The position numbers were made by a program, and so were the translations under genes. Shown here in pieces: positions 34,953 through 46,981 of a DNA stretch of 64,000 bases. A model generated the notes under the pieces. The model had not been told where the DNA came from. It ran no database searches and saw nothing but the letters and a program-made list of their open reading frames with translations. The first letter of the stretch is position 1; every line of letters begins with the position of its first letter. Source of the stretch: Ilex aquifolium (lineage: Eukaryota > Streptophyta > Magnoliopsida > Aquifoliales > Aquifoliaceae); contig OX637404.1 in NCBI GenBank assembly GCA_951799425.1, positions 23,494,545 through 23,558,544 of the forward strand. Direction: 5' to 3'.

Positions 34953-36308
34953 TCATCTGGTTACATCATGCATTCAAACACTAAGGTCGATGAACTTGGA
35001 AGGAGAGCAAATCAAAAGTCCTTTCAGCAATGTAACTCTGAATCCTGCGAGTGGCCAATTGCTTTATCATGGGAGTTGTAGATCCTTGAGTTGATAAGTT
35101 ATGGGCATCATGTTGGATAAGTCATTATCACTGTTGTATTATTTCGATGTCCCTCTCCTTCAGAGGCCATAAAATGCTCGAATTGACTCATTTTTGGTGG
35201 TTTCCACCTTTGAGTAGCTTTATTGGGGAGTTTATATTGTTTTAATTAGGGCATTCTCCTTCACAGAGCCATAAGTTGTTGAAATTGACTTATTTTTAGG
35301 AGAAGTTTCCACCTTTGAGCGGGTTTTATTGGGGAAGGAACGGTTATATATATGCACATATATATATAGCTTTACTGAGGTCATCTGCAGGGAGCTCTGA
35401 ATTGTCAGTATAAAGCTTGCAGAAAAATGAGAATGCGGCTTTTTCAATTTTCGTCTAATTACCTCTCTACTTCATATTGAAGAACAAACAAGAGAAGATT
35501 TTGTATCTCTTTGTTGCAGTTCCAATTCTAGTTTGGAATTGCAGCTGGTGTCGATTTTGTGCTGATGAATTGAAGGAAAAAGGGAAGGATTCGAAGAATG
35601 GTGTGGATCAACCGGAATAGGTATGCAAATAAGTATTTGCGAATCGAATACTAGAATCTCGTCTGTTTTCTGGATTTTGAAAAGTGCAGATTTTCAAAAA
35701 CAAGAATCTCTTGTGAGTTTCTTCCACTTCTAAAACCTATCTTGATGCATGAAAGTTGGATTAGTTGGCCCTCTATTTTTAACTAAGGTCACTTTCTTTC
35801 TTAATTTGGAAGCAAAACTCGATGCAAGTTTTTGACTGAGCTTCTTGGTATTGCCCCTGCAGTTGAATCCTTTAAGCTACAGAAAGGTCAGTTCAGTTAT
35901 GTCCAGACAGCAGTAGAAGCTTTTCTTGTTCTTATGGTAATGGCTGAAGCCTATTGCTAATACCAATTTTGGTTGCTTGGTAGAGTTAGTGTTCTATTTC
36001 GGTGCTCCTTCCTGGTCATGGAGTTTTTGAGGATTTGCATGGTTATGGAATTTTGCTTGCTGGAAACTTCACTACCTGCGAAAAAGGTACTTGTTTAGGG
36101 GTACTTGTACGGATAATTCGATCGGCAAGCCATCGATACAAACTATGTTTTGACAAAACTCATAAATACCGCCCAAAGTTCAGCCCATTTTGGAGTCACA
36201 ATCATTTACCAATTTTCTATTTTTCCTTTCCATTTTCAAAGAGAGTTGCAAAACTTTACACAATAAAATGGGAAATAAAGATAAAAGAAAATGGAAACAA
36301 AAATAGAA
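34953..36308. other. 3' flank of the coiled-coil gene and intergenic sequence
   Basis: It probably contains the 3' UTR of the upstream gene. An imperfect direct duplication is listed separately. No further gene is supported. Confidence 0.5.
35153..35336 (+). repeat. Imperfect tandem duplication, period about 105 bp, in the 3' flank
   Basis: CTCTCCTTCAGAGGCCATAA, ATTGACTCATTTTTGG and TTTCCACCTTTGAGTAG, ending in TTTATTGGGGA, recur about 105 bp later as TTCTCCTTCACAGAGCCATAA, ATTGACTTATTTTTAGG and TTTCCACCTTTGAGCGG, ending in TTTATTGGGGA. Confidence 0.75.
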
Positions 36309-36658
36309 TGATAAATTATATTTTAACCCCTAAACTATCAATTCAATTTCACTTTGTACCTTAAACTACTAAGTCTTTTACATCACACCCTTAATTACTT
36401 GAATTATTTTACATTGTACCGAAAATCTCTTATTTTTTTGGACGAAAATTATTAACATGTTGATACAAAAGTTAAAAAAAATCACGTAGTAAGGAAGAAA
36501 AAAAGAAAAAAATTTACTGTGAAAATTTATAACAGACATTAATTATTGGGTCAATGTGAAATTAATCACATAGTTAAAAGTGCAATGTGAAATACATGAT
36601 AATAAAGGACATAATGTAAAAAAAAATCATAGTTGAAAGGTCAAACTGTTATTTATCC
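36309..36658. mobile_element. Mutator-like MITE upstream of the small membrane-protein gene
   Basis: The left end ATAAATTATATTTTAACCCC, then CAATTTCACTTTGTACC, is the imperfect inverse of the right end (ATAGTTGAAAGGTCAAAC, then TTATTTATCC). Possible 9-bp flanks AAAATAGAA and AAAATAACA differ at two positions. The element ends about 190 bp before the start codon at 36849, so it lies in or next to the promoter. Confidence 0.6.
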
Positions 36659-36848
36659 AAAATAACAATACCACTACCAAATGAACCCAAAACCCTCTGG
36701 TCCAACATCAGAATCTGAAAACCCTAGTCCCCTCTCTCACCATCACCATTGGAGGGTTTTGTAGTTTGGGCCTCAATTTGGTAAGTTATAGTTCTCCTCT
36801 GCAGAGAAGAAAAAGAAGAAAAGGAGCGCGAAAGTAGCAGGAGAGAGA

Positions 36849-38815
36849 ATGGGAGTGGCAAGCAAAGCAGGGGATTGGGCCTTCAAGGCTTTCACGGCGG
36901 GCCTTGGCGTCGCCACCATTTACCTCGCCGCCACCTTCTCCGTCAACGTCTACCGCGGCCTCGCTTGGCACAACGCCCAATCGGTAACCCCCAAACTCCA
37001 TATTAATCTGTTAGTGTGTGTGTATTTGATAGTTTTCTAGCTGTTGGTTCTTTTTGTATGTGCTTTTTCATCATTTCATGTCGAATTTGAACATTTTTTG
37101 TGTTCAATTAAGTTCAATTGCTTTAAGCCGATGAATAGTAGACTTGAGTTGGATTTGGCCTCTTACCCATGATTAGGTTTACGGATATGTAGTTTCGATT
37201 CAGTAGATTATATTATATTCCTCCTTATTCATCACAATGCGGAGACTTCACTAATTTCTAACCGTTAGTGTTAATATATATATATTTTTTTTGGGTGGGG
37301 GAGGGGAGAGGGGGGCTTGAATCATTAGTGTTAATACTTAAGGTAGTGAGGCTCTAATTGTTCCTTATCTTTAAGCTGAAGGATTGCAAACTTGAGTGGG
37401 GTTTGGCCACTTACCGTGATCAGGTTTAGAGATATCTCAATGCGGAGACTTTACTGACAGTAATCCATAGAAGTTAATACTACCAAACTTGAAGACTTAA
37501 CCATGAATGGTGTTTTTATAGATGTGCTTCTTATGTCACTGTAGTTTGGACTACCTTCTCATTGTCGGAGGAGTTGTTTGATATTCAAATAGTTGCAACA
37601 GTTAAGGTTTTTGAGCCTCTGGCATTCTAATGCTGCGGGTGGAGATAAGTTTGATCACAAAGAGTTCCTTGGCAAACCAGCTTGGTAGACAGTAGAATTA
37701 AATTGCTTTCATTGAGATTCGCTGGTTACAGAGGGCGCCGTTCATTCCCATTTCGGTTCATGGTATCTTCTACGCTATTGCAATTTTTTTCTTGATTTTG
37801 CAGAGAACAGCTCTATATCGGGATTATGTTTTGTATAACCTGAATGTTTAAAGTATTTAGCATAGGCCATCAAGCATCACCTGAATTTCAAATAAGCATT
37901 ACTCTCCCTTTGTAGGAATCTTTTCAATGAATTAAGTGTTATTTTTTGCCAGTTAGTAAATAGTATATCAACTATTTTTAGATCTTTCCTTTTACCACAG
38001 AACAACAGCTAGTTGCTTGTCCATTGGGTGGCTTCTTATAGTTGTGGTGTGCACTGGTATCAAGCATAATAGATTTGTGATGTGGTTTACATTTCCTGTG
38101 GTATATTTGCATTGTACTGCTAGGAATTTCTTTCTGTATGCGGTATTTGTTATGAGGGTATTTATTGTGAGAGTAAATTTCACTCAGGCCCCTTGGGATT
38201 TGTCAAATAACATGGCGATCTCTAGACATTTGCAAAATGACACAGAGATCCATATTCAAGATTTTTAAGTGTGAAACGACTTATTCACCATTCAAATCTC
38301 AGTCAATATTGATGAAAAATCTCAGTCAAACCTTCCCCTTCTGTGGCACGCCTCGGCTCCCTTGGCACCCACCAACACAGTTCCTTCTCTCATTGCACCA
38401 GTGTTGCCTTCAACACGAAACCCCACACACTATCACAGGAATGCATAAACAGAAGCACATATCCAGACTAAAGACTTAGTATGTGGTTCACAACCTGCGG
38501 GCCTTGCACAAGCCCACTTTCTAGCTAAGCTGTGGGTTGAACAAAAACAGAAAAACATGGATGGTACATCATTCATACAGAAAGAATCCTGAGATAGACG
38601 TACAAAACACATGCATGAACACACAAAAACATCAAGCAATTCACATCCAGAAAATGGTTGGAGACAGGAAAGAGAAGTTTCACCTACAACACTTATAAAT
38701 TCAACCATGTCATCTCTTTGAAACCCACCTCCATTGTAACACAACAAACACCTATGACTACAGCAGACAAATCTAGTAATCTTGATTTCTTCGCAACAAA
38801 ACCAATTCAGTTATT

Positions 38816-38894
<79 letters not shown>

Positions 38895-39542
38895 GAACAA
38901 TTCGAATTTGCAGTTATTCAAGATTCAAGCTTGTAAACATGTACATGTTTACTTATATGTATGTATAACTATGTGCGTGGATAAGTTCAAAACTCCTAGA
39001 GTCCCACTCCAAAACTTCAATTTCACAATCCAATGGCATAAATCTTTCTTTTACACCAGATGACATTAGTGTGGGTGGGTAGGGGTGGTCAAAGAGGATG
39101 GACGAAGCTTTGTGGGGTGTTTGAAAAAGAAGATGGTGTTTGAGGGCCAGTGGACAGGAGGATGATTTTATTCTCATACGGGATAGATAAAAATTGGATT
39201 GTTTTGACAATGAATGAAGGCTATAATCTTGGCATTTTAGATATTAGTTGCCGAAGTAATCTTTTAAGGGGATTGAGGAGGTCTTGTTATAACATCAAAC
39301 GTAAAGGGTCGCGTGCCATTTTGCAAAAAATATCAGGAGGGTTTGATAAGGCCCAAGAGGTCTGACTGAAAGTTGTAAAGCAGGTCCTTTTTTATGCAAT
39401 CATGGAGTGTTGCTCAATCCAGTAACAATTACCTTACTCTGCTTAGTGTCCTGTTATTTTTGTTCTGCTGGTAGCTCTCTGATGTTTGGCCATTTTGCAG
39501 AAGATGGACAAAGAAGGGTCAAATGAGCAGAAGCCACAGTGA
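36849..39542 (+). CDS. Small single-pass membrane protein, 58 residues, two exons
   Basis: Exon 1 (36849-36983) encodes MGVASKAGDWAFKAFTAGLG, VATIYLAATFSVNVYRGLAW and HNAQS. A phase-0 GT-AG intron of 2517 bp leads to exon 2 (39501-39542), encoding KMDKEGSNEQKPQ and a stop. One hydrophobic helix (about residues 17-35) lies between a short basic/aromatic N-terminus and a charged tail. GC-rich codon use in exon 1 contrasts with the A/T-rich surroundings, which supports real coding. I recall conserved plant proteins of this size and sequence but no known role; a mitochondrial or other organellar membrane is a guess. Alternatives such as a longer C-terminus from a missed exon cannot be excluded. 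Confidence 0.72.
38175..39380. mobile_element. Mutator-like (possibly gene-carrying) element in the intron of the small membrane-protein gene
   Basis: The left end TTTCACTCAGGCCCCTTGGG, followed by CATTTGCAAAATGACAC, is an imperfect inverse of the right end (GCCATTTTGCAAAA, then GGCCCAAGAGGTCTGACTGAAA). About 1.2 kb lies between, including a 70-bp CT repeat and a less A/T-rich portion (38330-38720) that may be captured host sequence. No transposase is seen and the source gene is not recognised. Confidence 0.5.
38822..38890 (+). repeat. (CT)n microsatellite, about 69 bp
   Basis: An uninterrupted CT dinucleotide tract in the intron. Its Leu/Ser translations are artefacts. Confidence 0.9.
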
Positions 39543-41242
39543 TTTTTTATCTGCAACCCTCAAATCCTATTCGGACTTTTGGTTCCTTGGATTTGCACTA
39601 GGAACATGGAGGCATCTATGTGTTCCAGTTAGTGGGGTTGATAACTCATAAATGGTCAGACAATACACGTTGAATTCAAGAGAACATTTTGAAATTTGGC
39701 AGTTCGATAATTTTAGAACTAAACATGGTCTGGTTCAATTTTGAATTTGAATGTTCATATAGCATATATCATTTGTATCCTTTTGCTTATTGGCGAAAAG
39801 TTGAATTAAGTGGACCTGTTTTGAATAATATCAACAAGGATGGCTGGAATGTTGTTTCAAGGGTTATGTAGCCCTTTTCAATTAGATGGGTTGTGTAGTG
39901 TCAAAATTTTCTTACCTGTAATGTCTTTATTTTTGTGAAATTTCTTATTTGCTTGTTATTGGGTGAAATTAACCGTATAGCTAATATGTAGTTTCATTGG
40001 AGTAGTAGACTCAGTGGGTTATTGCTTGTGCTCAATTGATCTTTCCTGGCCTGATATAAGCTTTGTGGGGGTGCGTTTTCCACTTATTAAAAGCATGAAC
40101 GGGCTCATTATGTGTTTGTGATCAACTCAACACATTGTGGAGAATGGGAAGCAAACGAATTATTTTGAAGGAAAACGAGTGATATGTAGGTGGTGGTGGC
40201 AATTGAGTCTTGTTATATTGTGCTCGAGTTGTGTCATTTCGAGATTTTTTTTTTTTTTTTACTGTGCAATCCCAAATTGATTTTTTTAGTGAACCCTATA
40301 AGATTTTGATACTCTTCTAATTTGCTTCTTACTTGTGTCATATTCGGGTTTATATTTGTAACTCGTGAATCAGAAATTCAAAACTATGACTATTTTTACT
40401 CTCAACCAAACCCACAAGTTCTCATAAACTAAATATATAATTACAAAACCAATAAAAAATTTCCCCACTTAAATTTTTATAGGGGTAATACCAGATCAAG
40501 GGGGAAAAAAAAAAGAAACATCCAAATTTTTTTGCATGACCGTTTTAAAACTTGGTCATTTTTAGTTTGTGCTGTGAACTAATCAAATCTTGATTCATTA
40601 AGTTTGGTTCGGGTTCATCCACGGGCAATGAAATGGAAATTCTTGTATGTAGTAGTATTTTTAGTCTCGATTGTTTTTATGATCATTCTTCGCTCTGCTA
40701 TACCTGTTCTGAGCCTGTTTTATTTTGTATACATGTGACTCCCCCCACCACCTTAGGAAATGTGTCTTGAAGACATTGATAATCTTACATGAAGAAGGAA
40801 AATATTACGGTACCTTAAAAATAAAATTTTGATATTGTACTAAAAAATAGTAAGCTATATCTTAAAAAGTGAAAAATAAACTCAAAAAATAGTATCCGAT
40901 TGAGAGATTTGAGTGCAGTGACCATACTTGAGATAGATCTGAACGAACGGTCGAAAAGAATAGGTGCAACGGAGAACCATGGGAAAAACAAGAGGGTACG
41001 TAAAGAACGTGGCTGATCAAGCTCCTTTTTCTAACAATTGAAAAAAGAAATCGGCTAGTGTTCTTTCCAACTGCTCTAATAAACATGCCTACACCCCATT
41101 TCGTCTTGAGAATGTATTATTGATTTAATAGGTCTAAAAACCCAACCATTCCATTAATCAAGCTTTTGTTGGTTGGCCAACCAATACATGTTTATATATG
41201 TATATTGGGAAATACTATGTATCCCAAATTTGTAACTCAAAT
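39543..41242. other. Intergenic, 3' flank of the small membrane-protein gene
   Basis: Probable 3' UTR at first, then A/T-rich sequence with no recognised gene or repeat ends. Confidence 0.5.
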
Positions 41243-41342
41243 TTGCATCCCAAATGAAAAGGGACCATTGGATGAGTGGATCCTATTTAAAAAAATTGAT
41301 GGGACTCACTCATCCAACGGTCCCCCTTCATTTGGGATGCAT
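41243..41342. mobile_element. Small foldback element (family with ATGAGTGG loop), copy 1
   Basis: The left arm TTGCATCCCAAATGAAAAGG, then ACCATTGGATGAGTGGATCC, is answered by its inverse at 41300-41342 with about three mismatches in 40. The loop is A-rich. The core GGATGAGTGG...AAAAAATTGATG is shared with the element at 49936-50090. Confidence 0.75.
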
Positions 41343-42586
41343 AACATTGCTGATGTATATTTACTTTATACACACAAAAAAACAAGTCATCATATATGAT
41401 CATGCATCACACCAACTTATTCCTAAGGCCCACAGGTAAAGCTAGAGTATTGATGTTCCCCAACACCTTCCTCTCTTAATAAGCAGGTGTGGTGGTCCTC
41501 TAATTTGAACATCACCGACGCTATGATCCAATCTTATTATAAACACATGCTCAAAACCATCATGAACAAATATTTTGTATTCACTTCGAACCAATAATAT
41601 TTAGCCAACATGGAATAAATCGAAAAACCCAGTCACAGAGTGAGATGAAATGTACAAACAACTGCTTCTCTATAAATTTTCCCCTTCAAATTGTAGTGAG
41701 CTTTCTTCTATTCTTAGGCATCCATACTGTAATTGAAGAAACAAATGAATGAAAGTTGAAAAACTAATCTTTAAACTCTAATTAGAACTTCCTGAATGAA
41801 GTAGCTCAGCTCAAAGAGAGATTTGAATGAATTGGCTCACCCATACCTGTAAAACGTATACTTGTATAGGTGACATTGAAAGAAACCGCTTCTATTATGT
41901 ACTTTATAATCAAGCTCCAACTCCAATCCTCATCTTTACTTAGCTAAAATGAGTATTATAAATCCAACTTCTATCTGATATATACAGCTCACCTGATGAA
42001 TGGAAAAAAGATAAGAATAGAGTATTAGACAGTCTTGGTTGAAAATTTGATAAGACATGACCCCCGATTGGGAACTGGACTGCAACCTCCAACTCCATTG
42101 GGATCAAGGGGGATCTCTTCCGAGAAGAAAGAAAAGAAAGAAGGCTGTAGTTTTTTTTTTCTGATGCTAATGCCTTGTTCCTCCATTTTTGTTTTCATTG
42201 TGGTAAGCTACCGTGCCAGTAAGATAGGGCAAAGCCAAAGATTGTTTAGAGAGAAAAGCCTAAAGTAACCAGAAAATGAATCAATGGCCTGCCCTTCTTG
42301 TTTGTCTATCCATAACAAATGATTGTGATGAGGTTTCTGATATGGTTAGGAAAGTGAAAGGACATTTAATAGAGCCTGGTGTGAGGATTTGTGCCTGGAA
42401 CTCCTCTTTACTGTTATCAAGGCAGGAGACCATGCTTCACACAGTGCAATCTTGAAATCTGAGCTGTGACTAGCCTTTGCTAGATTATATACTCAAAATG
42501 AGACTGCAACACATAATTAAGGACTAGAATGCAATTTATTATAGAGTACCTCCTGGTAACTCTGGTAGATGATGTGCTATGGCATT
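41343..42586 (-). other. 3' flank and probable 3' UTR of the TORTIFOLIA1-like gene
   Basis: There is no open frame with family resemblance. The part next to 42586 likely belongs to the 3' UTR or to a spliced 3' UTR of the minus-strand gene. The rest is unremarkable A/T-rich DNA. Confidence 0.45.
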
Positions 42587-45500
42587 TTATACGCCATCAG
42601 GAACATTCTTTGAGACCCTATTTGATGAAACCTCTGAAATCCCCTGGGACTCGTTGATGTCAGCCAATGGATTCACAATAAACCCACCACCACCACCCTG
42701 GTGCCGAAATCTCCTATTCTCCAGGTTAAATGTCTCGTTGTTTCCATTCTTATCGGTTTTGTTGCGCATGGCAGCCACTGATGGGGTTCCACTGGAAGAA
42801 AACCGGGGCGTTGAAAACCGACCTCCTGTTCTCCCCCAGAGCTTAGAGCTTAAAAATTCTGCACCAGGTAGCTTGCAACACATGGTTGCAGTGTCAGGAT
42901 TTGACATCCTTCCAGTTGACACAGCCAAGTCATATGAGATCTCATCCAACGCCAGCTCCAGACCATGAACACGTGTCTCCAAAGAATGCATCCCATTCTG
43001 TGAGCTCCCAATGAATCCCTAGAACAAGGTCATTGAGGAAAAATGTGAGAAAAGGACTTCATAATAGTAAGGTATGAGAGTGAGTTAAATCACTAGAATT
43101 ACTAATGGCATTACAATGTATATTGAACACCGCAATTATCTATGAGTACACTGACAAGATCAGAAAGCAGATGCATTACACAATAAGACATTCGGCTTTG
43201 AAGCAGCATCTCATTCCAGCCAAGGGCATAATATCAGTTCAAATGAATGCTACCATTTCTTAGAAACAATTTGAAATTCAAACTAATTCAGCATTAGAAG
43301 CCAAAAAATGGTAGGTTGGCACTGTTCAATTTCACAGACGAACCTAAAAACAAGTTAGTATATGACAGATTCCTGCCCCAAAATAATTTGGATACGTTTC
43401 AAATCAGGAAATTTTCGGACTAACTTCAAGAATCTTGCATTCATTATATTTATTAATAATTCATGGAGTTCACATTATGGAGGATTGGCTCAGATTTTGA
43501 TATATTGGCAACTTATTAATGTGTACTATAAATGATCACAAGAGGATAACAAGGCGCACACACTTTTTACAGATCTAGAAGCATGAAACTACAGTGATTA
43601 ACTTGCAAGAGGTCATGATGCCATATTTAAGTATTTCAAGAGCTTGTTTAATGAAATGGTCGTTATCTAGAGGTGACAGGAAGGATGATCAGGACAATAA
43701 AATTTGGCATGCTTGAGCTCTGAGCTTAAGCAGCTGATTAGTGCCATATATCAAAGGAGTTTATTGGATGAGATTCTCTGTCTGGCACTATGCAACATTC
43801 TAACATTAAATATTGTTACTATATCATATGGGTCTTTAAAACAGAACTCTTGACAATTCTATTGCAACAAAAAATTGACATCACAAACTTGTTAGATGAG
43901 TAAGCCTAATTGGCAAGGATGTGCAGATAACCTGGAGGAGATCTAATAAATTGGACTGCTGATTTTCAATTTTCACAAGCTGCTTGCGGATCAAAGATAA
44001 ATCCTCACATTCTTTCTGGCCTCTGCTGAGATCTCCGGTAACATTATTAACAACAACAATAGATTCTGAACTCTCATCATTACATGGAACAACGCGAGAT
44101 CCACCGAACTTGTGTATTTTCTCATCGGAGATCTTACTGAAAAGGGCACGTCTCGTCATTTCCGTCTTCTGAAACCCATTCCTATCCTTGTCAACTTTCT
44201 CCAGTGTTTTCTTGTCTCCAGACACTGGTTCATCCTCACCAACCACTGCCCTCAAAGGCGAATGAGGAGCAGAAATTTTAACTTTCCAACCTGTGGGCTT
44301 CTTACAGTCCAGCTTTCGGAACATTGCTGGACCTGTTCTCTTGTCACTACTGTCGAGAAGACTCCTCCTCCTGGTTGTAGCAGCAGAAGAACAATCAGGC
44401 AAAGGCGATCTGTCAGCCAGGACAGTGTTTCTCTTTACTTGAGGAGTACCAGAGCTAATATTGCAGGAAATCTTCGAGCCAGGCGGATAGTGCCCATCAC
44501 TAGCATCCTCTATCACCATAACGTAGTAGAAACAATAAGTTTACAAATAAACAACTTCATACAAATGCTACCAAATGATGCTGTACTAATCAGGATTAAC
44601 AACAAGAGTAATCTAGACAGGAATTAGAACTTCAATGGAAATTAGTTTGATAAAACTTTAAGTTTAGCAGCAAAACCTGGCAGACAATAGATAACTAGGA
44701 GGCAAGGGAAAGTATCAACAAAGACACAAAAACAAAAATACAACTGAAAATATGGATCAAACCTACAAGTCCATCGATTGAACTAAATAAACAAGAAGAG
44801 TGACGATAATGACTGACAAAAACGGATCTGCAATAATTCTGGTTGAAATAGATATGAGCCCCTAATATGTGTGTTTATTGTGAATTGAAGCCATATGCTT
44901 CATCTAACTGCTCACATCTCAAGAACTCATAATTTGCTTCATGAACACATAATTTAATCTTCATTTCAATCAAACTATGGACGCTTAAAACAATTTATTA
45001 GTTAGCAATTAGATTACCTTTAGAACAGAATTGTGATTCAGGAGGCGGCGAGATCTCGTCCGAAAAATCAGGAATCCCCTTCCAAACCTCCACCATCTGA
45101 TTCATCGTCTCCCTCACAATCTTCACCTATACAAATCATATCAGCCAATCCAAATTCACACACACACACATTGAACACTCACAAAACCAATCCACAAATT
45201 TAGAACTCAATCCAATTCAAATCGATTCTAACCTTGTCAAATCTCTTCGCCTCAAAAGTCTTCAAACACGAAGCCTTAAACTCCGGTAAGGTTTCCCTTT
45301 CCACAACAGCCAATGTGATCAACGCCTCCGCAGAGGCCTTCCTGGCCGCCCAATCCTCACTGCGCACGAACTCCATCAAACACGCCACCAGGTTCTTCAC
45401 CACAAGCTGACTCTTTGCCCCGCCAGCTCCAACCACACTGCCAATCAGGGTCAACAACGCTGCCTTCGCCTTGAAACTCTCACTCCTCAGCAACCTCTCC

Positions 45501-46036
45501 ATCCTCGGCACCAACTTCCTCAAGTACATCGGTTCTGGATCGTCTGACACATCAATTGCCCTCGCCAAACACAAAGCCGCTCCGATCTGAGCATTTAGGT
45601 CTTGTTCAGTGACTAAAGCGTCGACAAAGGGCTTCATGATTGAGGAAAATGGAGGTTTTGTTAAGTGTGAGGAAAGAGAAGCGGTGGCTGAAATGCAGGC
45701 GGAGCGGACGGAGGAGTCGGTGTCGCGGAGGCGGCGGATGATGGAGGAGAGGAGTTTTGGGAGGAATGGAGAGATGGAGTTACCGTGGGATTCGGAGAGG
45801 AGAGAGATCAGGCGAAGGCATTGTTTGCGGACGGCGGACTTGTCGGTGGTGTCGGTGGCGGAGATAGCGGAGAGGAAGGGTGGGAGAGTGTCCGGAGAGA
45901 GAGTCTTGACGATCGACTCGAGTTCCACGGCGGCGGCGGACTGGGTGTCGCGGTCGGAGAGCTTGTGGAGACAGGTGAGAACTCGGTGCTTTAGCTCTCG
46001 AGTTGAGGCCGCTTGGTTTTGTTTAGAGAGTGACAT
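42587..46036 (-). CDS. TORTIFOLIA1-like microtubule-associated protein (HEAT-repeat), 640 residues, four exons
   Basis: Exons are 46036-45233, 45126-45018, 44509-43932 and 43018-42587, all with GT-AG introns that keep frame. The N-terminus (MSLSKQNQAASTRELKHRVL) opens a HEAT/TOG-like array (about residues 15-275) with repeats such as LPKLLSSIIRRLRDTDSSVR, DLNAQIGAALCLARAIDVSD and DWAARKASAEALITLAVVER. The array closes with AKRFDKVKIVRETMNQMVEV and WKGIPDF. A Ser-rich basic linker follows, then a coiled-coil pair LIRKQLVKIENQQSNLLDLL and GMHSLETRVHGLELALDEIS. This is the plan of the TORTIFOLIA1/SPIRAL2 family, which binds cortical microtubules and controls growth direction. At 640 residues it matches the shorter TORL3/TORL4-type members, not the longer TOR1 with an extra C-terminal domain. 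The exon 3 acceptor (TAG|AG) is fixed by frame. The exact orthologue is uncertain. Confidence 0.92.
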
Positions 46037-46223
46037 TGTTGTTAAGAGGTTAAGAATGATGATGGTGGTGGCGAATGGTCAGTATCAGGCAGATTTTGGT
46101 GGTGGCGCAGTCGATATTTCCAGCAACATTGCCGGATTAGAGCGGTGGCGGAGGTGGTTTAGCTTTAGTTGTGGCTGTCTGACACTCTTGAGGGCTTTGT
46201 TATCTCTTTCTGTCTCTCCGTGC

Positions 46224-46231
46224 TTTATAAA
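46224..46231 (-). promoter_or_regulatory. TATA box candidate for the TORTIFOLIA1-like gene
   Basis: The minus strand reads CTCTTTATAAAGC, a TATAAA word about 190 bp upstream of the start codon. Spacing suits a transcription start about 160 bp before the ATG. Confidence 0.4.
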
Positions 46232-46934
46232 GAGGAGGAGATTGTAATAACCGTTAATATTCGGTTTGTTACTGAATTGACATAAACGACAACGTTTAAG
46301 CAGTTCACTTGTGTGGACGAGGTCGTTTTGAGGTAATGCGCGCCTTATTTTAGAGGATATTACTAAAATAGGCCTACTTACTTCGTTTACCACCTTCTAA
46401 TTTTCTTTTTCTTTTTCTTTAGTTTCTTTTCACCCTTTGCCTAGTTCAGGTATAGCTCATTATTCAACCTCTCTTCCCCTATAAAATTTAATGTGATCAC
46501 AATTTTAGAATTGCCATTAAAAGTCTAGATAACAATATCTCTTTGTGATTTTAAATACAAAGTTAAAGACATGTGTGACATATTTTTGAATTACGGGCGT
46601 GTCAAAATTTGATTGGACTTAAAATTTTTACACGTACGACCTTATCTATTCGAATCGGTGTGAAATTCTAAATCGTAACAGTTCAAGCGATTGTAACGAA
46701 ACGTACGATTCCATCCGAGTTCTTTTCTATGTCTCAAAGACAACGAAATAATCTCACTTTTCTGTTCTGCTAACCCAAATAATATAAAATCTATTTCTGT
46801 GAGATTACAATTATTAAATTAATAAACAATTAGAAATAGAGAGGAATTTGAGGAAATATGTGGGTTAGACAGTCAATTCAGATAGGCTGAGGACTACAGT
46901 GGCCCTCATAAATCCTGAAGTGAAGAGTTGATTT
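46232..46934. other. Intergenic, upstream of the TORTIFOLIA1-like gene
   Basis: No gene. No clear repeat ends were seen. Confidence 0.45.
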
Positions 46935-46981
46935 TGTGTGTGTGTGTGTGTGTTTTTTTTTTTTGGGGGGGGGGGGGGGGG
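46935..46981. repeat. Compound microsatellite (GT)n-T12-G17
   Basis: About nine GT units, then about 12 T, then about 17 G follow without interruption. The homopolymer lengths may be imprecise. Confidence 0.85.

Noticed and set aside
38658-39063. Leu/Ser-rich frames
   Set aside because: Translations of the CT microsatellite in an intron.
45609-46247. Arg/Glu-rich plus-strand frame of 212 codons
   Set aside because: It is antisense to exon 1 and the leader of the TORTIFOLIA1-like gene, whose minus-strand reading has clear HEAT repeats and splice sites.
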